Below are positions 53,484 to 59,437 of a DNA stretch of 59,437 nt, piece by piece. Position 1 is the stretch's first letter. Every line of letters starts with the position of its first letter. The stretch spans positions 1 through 59,437 of the forward strand of contig NZ_JAMWYY010000015.1 in the NCBI RefSeq assembly GCF_024305175.1, written 5' to 3'. This stretch comes from Flavobacterium sp. (GTDB lineage Bacteria; Bacteroidota; Bacteroidia; Flavobacteriales; Flavobacteriaceae). The notes beneath the pieces are model-generated. The model saw nothing but the letters and a program-made list of their open reading frames with translations. It did no database searches and was not told where the DNA came from. A program made the position numbers and the translations under genes.

Positions 53484-54290
53484 ATGGCGAAATACCTCTA
53501 TATATTATTAATTGCCGTATTATTTACATCTTGCAGCGAATACCAGAAAGCACTTAAATCAGAAGATTTAAAGCTGAAGTATGAAGTTGCCGACAAGATG
53601 TATGAGAAGGAAAAATATACTAAAGCCATACGCCTTGTAGAGCAGATATCGCCTTCTTATAAAGGTAAAAGACAGGCAGAAAAGCTGTTTTACATGTACC
53701 CGATGGCATTGTATAAAACCAAGCAATACTTTACTGCCGGTTACCAGTTTGAGTATTTTACATCTACCTACCCGACGAGTGAAAAGCTGGAGGAAGCTTC
53801 TTTTCTGGGGGCCAAGAGCTATTATATGCTTTCGCCTAAATATTCACTTGACCAGGAAAGTACCTATAAGGCGCTTGACAAATTGCAGCAATTTATAAAC
53901 CGTTTCCCTAACAGCCAGTATATGCCCGAGGCAAACCAACTGGTTAAGGAGCTTAATGAAAAACTTGAAAAGAAAGCATTTGAAATTGCAAAGCAGTACC
54001 ACACTACTGCTGAATACTTTGGCGACTTTAACGCTGCAATAAAATCGCTTGATAATTTTATATTAGACCACCCGGGTACCATTTTTAAAGAAGATGCCCT
54101 GTATTATAAATTTGATGCCGCTTATACGCTGGCTATAAACAGTGTGCAGTCTAAAAAACTGGAAAGGCTGGAGGCTGCAAAGGGCCACTATGCCGCACTG
54201 ATAAAGTTTGCCCCCGAAACAAAATACCGCAAAGAGGCAGACGAAAAACTGGAAAAGCTGAATGCTGAATTACAACAAATATCTAAATAA
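53484..54290 (+). CDS. bamD: Outer membrane protein assembly factor BamD
   Basis: 268 residues with lipoprotein signal MAKYLYILLIAVLFTSC (cysteine 17). Three to five TPR units follow (residues about 30-240), typical of BamD/ComL: EYQKALKSEDLKLKYEVADKMYEKEKYTKAIRL, then FEYFTSTYPTSEKLEEASFLGAKSYY. It links BamA to the rest of the outer-membrane protein assembly machine. It heads a rightward unit with the omega subunit gene 13 nt later. Confidence 0.93.
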   Translation: MAKYLYILLIAVLFTSCSEYQKALKSEDLKLKYEVADKMYEKEKYTKAIRLVEQISPSYKGKRQAEKLFYMYPMALYKTKQYFTAGYQFEYFTSTYPTSEKLEEASFLGAKSYYMLSPKYSLDQESTYKALDKLQQFINRFPNSQYMPEANQLVKELNEKLEKKAFEIAKQYHTTAEYFGDFNAAIKSLDNFILDHPGTIFKEDALYYKFDAAYTLAINSVQSKKLERLEAAKGHYAALIKFAPETKYRKEADEKLEKLNAELQQISK

Positions 54291-54303
54291 TAACGAGTCA
54301 TTT

Positions 54304-54621
54304 ATGGATTTAAAGAAAACCCATGCTCCCGTAAACACTGTTACCTACAACAAGAGCAAGATTGAGGAACCGACCGGTAACGTATACGAAGCTATAACCA
54401 TTATAGCTAAAAGGGCTAACCAGATCAATACCGAAATTAAAAAGGAACTGATCGAGAAGCTTGAGGAGTTTGCTACTTATAATGACAGCCTTGAAGAAAT
54501 TTTCGAAAACAAAGAGCAGATAGAAGTTTCTAAGTTTTACGAAAAGTTGCCAAAGCCTCATGCACTTGCTGTAGAAGAGTGGCTTGATAATAAAATATCA
54601 TACAGGGAACCAAACAAGTAA
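54304..54621 (+). CDS. rpoZ: RNA polymerase subunit omega family protein
   Basis: 105 residues from ATG 54304; the frame opens at 54262 but the family starts MDLKKTHAPVNTVTYN. The omega-type segment is GNVYEAITIIAKRANQINTEIKKEL (residues 25-50), the region that clamps the beta' subunit, and the tail LPKPHALAVEEWLDNKISYREPNK is typical of the Bacteroidota form. It is thought to aid RNA polymerase assembly. The gene lies 13 nt after bamD and 4 nt before coaBC, the usual arrangement in Flavobacteria. Confidence 0.85.
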   Translation: MDLKKTHAPVNTVTYNKSKIEEPTGNVYEAITIIAKRANQINTEIKKELIEKLEEFATYNDSLEEIFENKEQIEVSKFYEKLPKPHALAVEEWLDNKISYREPNK

Positions 54622-54625
54622 CAGC

Positions 54626-55837
54626 ATGTCAGTTTTAAGCGGTAAAAAAATAATACTGGGTATATCCGGTGGCATTGCCGCATATAAAACAGCATCGCTG
54701 GTAAGGCTTTTTATAAAGGCAGGTGCACAGGTACGCGTTATCATGACACCTGCCGCTAAAGATTTTGTTACCCCCCTCACATTATCCACACTATCTAAAA
54801 ATCCCGTAAACTCTTCTTTTTATAATGAAGAAGATGAAAATGCGGTGTGGAACAATCATGTAGAACTGGCACTCTGGGCTGATTTATTCCTTATTGCCCC
54901 TGCAACAGCCAACACACTTTCTAAAATGGTATCGGGTAGTGCCGATAACCTGCTTATAGCTACCTATCTTTCTGCTAAATGCCCTGTTTATTTTGCTCCT
55001 GCAATGGATCTTGATATGTACAGGCACCCGTCAACACTTACGGCTTTCGAGAAACTTACCGCATACGGTAATATCATGATACCTGCCGAATCTGGTGAAC
55101 TGGCAAGCGGGCTTTCGGGTGAGGGACGTATGGCAGAACCTGAAAATATTATTGCTTTTATAGAAAAGCATATAGAAGATGCATTACCGCTTCGCGGAAA
55201 AAAAATACTGGTTACCGCAGGCCCCACATACGAAGCTATAGACCCCGTGCGTTTTATAGGAAACCATTCATCAGGTAAAATGGGATATGACATTGCCCTT
55301 GCCGCCGCAAATGAAGGTGCCGAAGTAATACTGGTTAGCGGGCCAACCCACCTGCAACTGAAGCATGATAGTGTTACGCTTTTACGCGTTACCTCGGCAG
55401 AAGAAATGTATAATGCCTGCCATGAGTATTTTGCGGGGGTTGATGTTGCCGTAGCTGCCGCAGCAGTAGCGGATTACAGGCCTAAAACAGTGGCTGTACA
55501 AAAAATAAAAAAAGCAGATGCTGAGTTTACCATAGCATTAGAGAAAACCAAAGATATCCTGGCCTCTTTGGGTGAGGTAAAGCAACAGCAGTTTTTAATA
55601 GGTTTTGCGTTAGAGACAGAAAATGAAACTGAGAATGCAAAGCTGAAGATTAAAAGAAAAAACTTAGATTTGATAGTTTTAAACTCGCTTAATGATGAAG
55701 GTGCCGGTTTCGGCAAACCCACCAATAAAGTTACCTTTATAGATAAAGATTTTAATGAAGAAGAAAAAGAGCTGAAAGCCAAAGAAGAGGTAGCAAAAGA
55801 TATAATTAACAAGATAAAATCACACTATAATGTATAG
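54626..55837 (+). CDS. coaBC: Bifunctional phosphopantothenoylcysteine decarboxylase / synthetase
   Basis: 403 residues from ATG 54626 (MSVLSGKKIILGISGGIAAYK). The CoaC flavoprotein half (1-185) has the SGGIAAYK FMN loop, the PASANT-like APATANTLSKM and the substrate-recognition clamp APAMDLDMYRHPST. The CoaB half (about 190-400) has TAGPTYEAIDPVRFIGNHSSGKMG and the synthetase KIKKAD. It converts phosphopantothenate to phosphopantetheine in CoA synthesis. Its end overlaps the next gene by 8 bases. Confidence 0.96.
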   Translation: MSVLSGKKIILGISGGIAAYKTASLVRLFIKAGAQVRVIMTPAAKDFVTPLTLSTLSKNPVNSSFYNEEDENAVWNNHVELALWADLFLIAPATANTLSKMVSGSADNLLIATYLSAKCPVYFAPAMDLDMYRHPSTLTAFEKLTAYGNIMIPAESGELASGLSGEGRMAEPENIIAFIEKHIEDALPLRGKKILVTAGPTYEAIDPVRFIGNHSSGKMGYDIALAAANEGAEVILVSGPTHLQLKHDSVTLLRVTSAEEMYNACHEYFAGVDVAVAAAAVADYRPKTVAVQKIKKADAEFTIALEKTKDILASLGEVKQQQFLIGFALETENETENAKLKIKRKNLDLIVLNSLNDEGAGFGKPTNKVTFIDKDFNEEEKELKAKEEVAKDIINKIKSHYNV

Positions 55838-56714
55838 ATGGTTAACAATAGCAGCGGTACTATTTGCTTTTACGGCCCATGCACAGGAACTTAACTGTAC
55901 TGTTACCGTGAATTCTGACAGGATTACCGATGCGAACACGCAGATTTTCAGGACGCTGGAAACCTCATTAAATGAGTTCATGAACAGTACCCGCTGGACA
56001 TCGCGCAACTTTAGCAGGAACGAGCGTATAGACTGTTCTATCTACATCAACGTTTCGGCTTATGACTCTAACAGCTTTAGCGCTACCATGCAGGTACAAT
56101 CGTCAAGGCCGGTATATAACAGTACTTACCAGTCGCCTATATTAAACTTTAACGATAAGGATATAAGCTTCAGGTATCTCGAAAACGAAACATTACAATA
56201 TAACCCCAATGCTTTTACATCTAACCTTATTGCACTAATGGCTTATTATGCCAATATAATAATTGGTATGGATGCCGATTCGTTTGAGCTTAACAGCGGT
56301 ACGCCTTACTACCAGGCTGCACAAAACATGGTAGGGCTTGCACAGGGTAGTGGCTACAGAGGCTGGGGCCAGCAGGACGGTAACCAAAACAGGTTCTTTT
56401 TAATAACCGACCTGTTATCAAATACATTCAGCCCTTTCAGGGAGGCACTTTATGATTATCACAGGCAGGCGCTTGACGTTATGTCGGAAAACCCTAAAGC
56501 AGGAAAAGAAAAAGCGCTTGCTGCAATAAACACACTTGCAGAGGTAAACAAAGTGCGCCCGAATGCGTTTCTTACCCGTATCTTTTTTGATGCCAAGTCA
56601 GATGAAATTGTCTCGATTTTTTCAGACGGCCCAATTGTTACCATAACCGGGCTTGTAGATACGCTAAACAAGATATCTCCGCTTAATTCTTCCAAATGGA
56701 GTAATATAAAATAG
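55830..56714 (+). CDS. DUF4835 exported protein (PorD-like, type IX secretion associated)
   Basis: 294 residues: signal peptide MYRWLTIAAVLFAFTAHAQ, then the DUF4835 domain with LNCTVTVNSDRITDANTQIFRTLETSLNEFMN, RIDCSIYINVSAYDSN and a C-terminal helical part (YDYHRQALDVMSENPKAGKEKAL). DUF4835 proteins are called PorD in some annotations, as I recall, and are placed in type IX secretion. The tight linkage to bamD and coaBC is conserved. It overlaps coaBC by 8 bases and is followed after 29 nt by recN. Confidence 0.85.
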   Translation: MYRWLTIAAVLFAFTAHAQELNCTVTVNSDRITDANTQIFRTLETSLNEFMNSTRWTSRNFSRNERIDCSIYINVSAYDSNSFSATMQVQSSRPVYNSTYQSPILNFNDKDISFRYLENETLQYNPNAFTSNLIALMAYYANIIIGMDADSFELNSGTPYYQAAQNMVGLAQGSGYRGWGQQDGNQNRFFLITDLLSNTFSPFREALYDYHRQALDVMSENPKAGKEKALAAINTLAEVNKVRPNAFLTRIFFDAKSDEIVSIFSDGPIVTITGLVDTLNKISPLNSSKWSNIK

Positions 56715-56722
56715 TACATTTG
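56715..56722 (+). promoter_or_regulatory. -7 promoter box of recN
   Basis: TACATTTG on the plus strand starts immediately after the DUF4835 stop codon and 21 nt before the chosen recN ATG, giving recN an internal promoter within the operon. Confidence 0.55.
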
Positions 56723-56743
56723 TGCAAAACACCGCACATTGGT

Positions 56744-58396
56744 ATGTTGCAAACATTACACATTAAAAACTTTGCTCTGATAGAGCAGCTACATATAGAT
56801 TTTTCGGAAGGCCTTTCTATCATAACAGGCGAAACCGGTGCAGGTAAATCAATATTACTGGGTGCGCTCGGGCTTGTTTTGGGCAACCGTGCCGATTTAG
56901 GTTCGCTTAAAGATAAAGAGCAGAAATGTGTTGTAGAAGCACATTTTAAAATCACCGATTACAGCCTTAAACCTTTTTTTAAGGAGAATGACCTTGATTA
57001 TGATGATATAACTATAATCAGGCGCGAAATACTGCCATCGGGTAAATCGAGGGCATTTGTAAATGACAGTCCTGTTAACCTGCAGGAGCTGCAACAGCTT
57101 GGCGATTTCCTTATAGATATACATTCGCAACAGCAAACAAGGGAGCTTTCGGATGAGCAATACCAGCTTTATATTTTAGATGCCATTGCAGGTAATAACA
57201 ACCTGTTGGCTGAATATAAAAAACAGCTTGCTGCTTATAAAAGCATAAACAGGCAACTGGCAAAAGCAAAAGAGCAGAAAGAAAGCCTTACCAAAGAACA
57301 TGATTATAACAGCTTTTTGCTTCAGGAGCTTACAGATGCCAACCTTAAGGCAGGGGAGCAGGAAGAGATGGAGGCCGAGCTTGAAAAGCTAAGCAATGTA
57401 GAATTCATTAAAGAATCGGTTGCAAGGGCACTTGCAATTGCAGAAGAAGAGCAGGTAGGTGTGGTGCAAAGCCTTAAAGAAATAAAAAATGCACTGCAAA
57501 AAATAAGCGGATTATCTGTAGGGTATAATCAGTTTTACGAGAGAGTAAACAGTGTACTGATTGAATTTGATGATATTGTTGCAGGGCTTAGGGAAGATGC
57601 CGACTTATTGTCTGATGATCCGGAGAGGCTTGAGCTTATCAACCAAAAGCTACAGCTAATTTACAGCCTGCAGAAAAAGCATACCGTTGCCAAAGTTGAA
57701 GAGCTTATAGCTATTCAGCAGGAACTGGAAGGAAAGGTGTTGCAGTCGGATGAGTTAGATGCGACAATTAAAAAACTCGAAGCAGAACTTTCAGCTATAC
57801 AAAAAGCTACAGATGAAACAGCAGCAGTACTTTCTGAAAAAAGAAATGCTGCAATACCAAAACTAACAGATAAGGTAACGGCTATACTCGCACAGCTTGG
57901 CATGCCCAATGCACGCTTTAAGTTTGAGCTTACCGATACAGGGCAATACTATGAAAATGGTAAAAACAGCGTAAGCCTATTGCTTTCCGCCAATAAAGGA
58001 ACCGATTTCGGGCTGCTTAAAAAAGTAGCTTCGGGAGGTGAGATGTCGCGCATTATGCTTGCGGTAAAATCGGTACTGGCAGGATACTCAAAACTTCCTA
58101 CTATAATTTTTGATGAGATAGATACGGGAGTAAGCGGTGAGATATCCAATAAAATGGGAGACATTATGAAAGAGATGAGCAAAGCCATGCAGGTTTTTGC
58201 CATAACACATTTACCGCAGGTGGCCGCAAAAGGCGACCGCCACTATAAAGTGTTTAAAAGCATACAGGGCGAAACAACTGTTTCTGAACTTAAAGAGCTT
58301 ACAGGCGAAGGCAGGGTGCAGGAAATAGCCGAAATGCTTTCGGGTAAAGACATTACCGATTCTGCGCTTAACCACGCAAGGGCGTTGCTTAACTGA
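56744..58396 (+). CDS. recN: DNA repair protein RecN
   Basis: 550 residues from ATG 56744 (MLQTLHIKNFALIEQL); the frame is open back to 56720 but the promoter box lies there. SMC-like ATPase: Walker A GETGAGKS (29-36), coiled coils at about 150-360, ABC signature SGGEMSRIMLA and Walker B FDEIDTGVSGE. RecN tethers DNA ends in double-strand break repair. It is followed after 50 nt by fabI, which has its own promoter. Confidence 0.96.
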   Translation: MLQTLHIKNFALIEQLHIDFSEGLSIITGETGAGKSILLGALGLVLGNRADLGSLKDKEQKCVVEAHFKITDYSLKPFFKENDLDYDDITIIRREILPSGKSRAFVNDSPVNLQELQQLGDFLIDIHSQQQTRELSDEQYQLYILDAIAGNNNLLAEYKKQLAAYKSINRQLAKAKEQKESLTKEHDYNSFLLQELTDANLKAGEQEEMEAELEKLSNVEFIKESVARALAIAEEEQVGVVQSLKEIKNALQKISGLSVGYNQFYERVNSVLIEFDDIVAGLREDADLLSDDPERLELINQKLQLIYSLQKKHTVAKVEELIAIQQELEGKVLQSDELDATIKKLEAELSAIQKATDETAAVLSEKRNAAIPKLTDKVTAILAQLGMPNARFKFELTDTGQYYENGKNSVSLLLSANKGTDFGLLKKVASGGEMSRIMLAVKSVLAGYSKLPTIIFDEIDTGVSGEISNKMGDIMKEMSKAMQVFAITHLPQVAAKGDRHYKVFKSIQGETTVSELKELTGEGRVQEIAEMLSGKDITDSALNHARALLN

Positions 58397-58414
58397 AAAA
58401 ATGCTATATATTTG
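58385..58414 (+). promoter_or_regulatory. Promoter of fabI
   Basis: TTG (58385-58387), a 19 nt spacer and TATATTTG (58407-58414). The TTG lies inside the end of recN. The -7 box is 32 nt before the fabI ATG. Confidence 0.65.
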
Positions 58415-58446
58415 TTTTTGATATAAACCAGCAAACTCTAATTGAT

Positions 58447-59259
58447 ATGCATAATTTACTAAAGGGCAAAAGGGGGATTATTACCGGAGCCTTAGACCAG
58501 AACTCTATAGCCTGGAAAGTGGCTGAAAAAGCACACGAACAGGGGGCAACATTTGTATTAACCAATGCACCTATTGCCATGCGTATGGGTGAAATTAAAA
58601 ACCTTGCCGAAAAAACAGGTTCAGAAATTATTCCTGCCGACGCTACCAATGTAGATGACCTTGCCAACCTTTATACCAAAGCCCAGGAAATACTTGGTGG
58701 TAAAATAGATTTTGTGCTGCACTCTATTGGTATGAGTGTTAACATCAGGAAAAATATACCTTATACAGATTCTAATTACGATTATTTTATGAAAGGTATA
58801 GATGTATCTGCCCTTTCATTACATAAAATGCTTAGCGTTGCCATGAAGATGGACGCAATAAGCGAAGGCGGAAGTGTTGTAGCCCTTACATATATGGCGG
58901 CACAACGCACTTATCCGTTTTATACTGATATGGCAGATATTAAGGCAATGCTGGAGTCTATAGCGCGCAGCTTTGGTTACCATTATGGTGTAGAGAAAAA
59001 AGTGCGTGTTAATACCGTGTCTCAGTCGCCAACAAAAACAACTGCCGGAACAGGCATAAAAGGTTTTGGCGATTTCTATAGCTATGCCGATTCTATTTCG
59101 CCATTGGGCAATGCAGATGCCGAATCATGTGCAGATTATTGTATCACACTCTTTTCAGATCTTACCCGTATGGTCACTATGCAGAATCTTTTCCATGACG
59201 GAGGTTATTCATCCACAGGTGTAAGTTCTGATGTTATGGATAAGTTTGCTACAGAATAA
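58447..59259 (+). CDS. fabI: Enoyl-[acyl-carrier-protein] reductase
   Basis: 270 residues, the short-chain dehydrogenase family. The nucleotide-binding start is GIITGALDQNSIAWKVAE. The catalytic pair is Y159-x6-K166 (FYTDMADIK). The Flavobacteria-type signature AAQRTYPFYTDMADIK is complete. It reduces the double bond in the last step of the fatty acid elongation cycle using NAD(P)H and is the target of triclosan. It is followed by a terminator, so it closes the run. Confidence 0.95.
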   Translation: MHNLLKGKRGIITGALDQNSIAWKVAEKAHEQGATFVLTNAPIAMRMGEIKNLAEKTGSEIIPADATNVDDLANLYTKAQEILGGKIDFVLHSIGMSVNIRKNIPYTDSNYDYFMKGIDVSALSLHKMLSVAMKMDAISEGGSVVALTYMAAQRTYPFYTDMADIKAMLESIARSFGYHYGVEKKVRVNTVSQSPTKTTAGTGIKGFGDFYSYADSISPLGNADAESCADYCITLFSDLTRMVTMQNLFHDGGYSSTGVSSDVMDKFATE

Positions 59260-59285
59260 GTAATAAGCACTCAATACTTTAGTTA

Positions 59286-59312
59286 AAAAAGAGCCTTAAT
59301 AAGGCTCTTTTT
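59286..59312 (+). terminator. Terminator after fabI
   Basis: A perfect 12 bp stem (59286-59297 with 59301-59312) with a 3 nt loop and T-rich exit. The remaining 125 bases to the window end show no gene; they are A/T-rich. Confidence 0.85.
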
Positions 59313-59437
59313 CCTTTTTTATTCACTAAATAGGTAATAAATGTTCTGTATGCACAATTGAGTAACTTGTTTTTTAACATAAAATTTTGATTTGTTTCGA
59401 AATTTAATCATAATAAAATATGTTCAGCATGTTAAAT

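Overview
The window is a 59.4 kb chromosomal segment of a member of the Bacteroidota, almost certainly Flavobacteriaceae and close to Flavobacterium. The evidence is the low GC content and the lack of Shine-Dalgarno sites. Many genes are preceded by the Bacteroidota -7 promoter box TAnnTTTG, several with a TTG box 18-19 nt upstream. Family content also fits: DUF4197, DUF4241, DUF4835/PorD, DUF1599, a BT_3928-type DoxX-thioredoxin protein, a TonB-dependent receptor with an N-terminal carboxypeptidase-like domain, and the rpsF-rpsR-rplI order. I see no rRNA, tRNA, CRISPR array, insertion sequence or phage gene. It is a dense housekeeping region with about 65 genes and no gene-free stretch above 300 bases.

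Layout. 1-9 kb: a truncated secreted protein, an SRPBCC membrane protein, prfA, a pair of lipoproteins (one with a zinc-peptidase HEMLH motif), pyrF, a BtuF-like metal/corrinoid receptor, a thioredoxin-fold protein and two DUF4197 paralogues. 8.9-9.04 kb: an orphan promoter plus terminator that may bound a small RNA or leader. 9-19.6 kb: a VOC protein, a fused isobutyryl-CoA mutase (icmF), an SRPBCC protein, a 39-residue membrane protein, a TonB-dependent receptor divergent from a putative outer-membrane protein, an aminotransferase and a DUF1573 protein. 19.7-31.8 kb: valS, a YD-repeat lipoprotein, then a leftward lipid operon (LUD protein, cdsA, psd, acyl-CoA-binding protein, lipoprotein superoxide dismutase), ftsH with rsfS, birA and DUF4241. 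31.8-43.4 kb: pyrE, a Nudix hydrolase, a leftward redox/transport/glycolysis run (DUF1599, DoxX-thioredoxin, ABC permease, TlpA-like, tpiA), folP, rlmH, a TPR lipoprotein, ligA, DUF6495 and rplI-rpsR-rpsF. 43.5-59.4 kb: a LytTR response regulator, priA, nadC-yihY-DUF2147, a 5'-nucleotidase split into two genes, dapA, then a rightward envelope/DNA-repair run bamD-rpoZ-coaBC-DUF4835-recN-fabI.

How the genes fit together. Several sets look co-transcribed. One is phosphatidylethanolamine synthesis (cdsA, psd) with an acyl-CoA carrier and an exported SOD. Another is outer-membrane assembly and type IX secretion (bamD, DUF4835) with omega-like RNAP protein, CoA synthesis and RecN. A third is NAD synthesis with a YihY membrane protein. 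Most convergent gene pairs are separated by strong bidirectional hairpins, and two convergent pairs share a TTAA that supplies both stop codons.

I did not find a clear, complete, unknown multi-gene system. The best candidates for something undescribed are the zincin-like lipoprotein and its partner (2687-4856), the orphan promoter/terminator unit (8928-9035), a recurrent TAnnTTAG(C) variant of the -7 box, the lipid operon carrying a lipoprotein SOD, and the two-gene 5'-nucleotidase.
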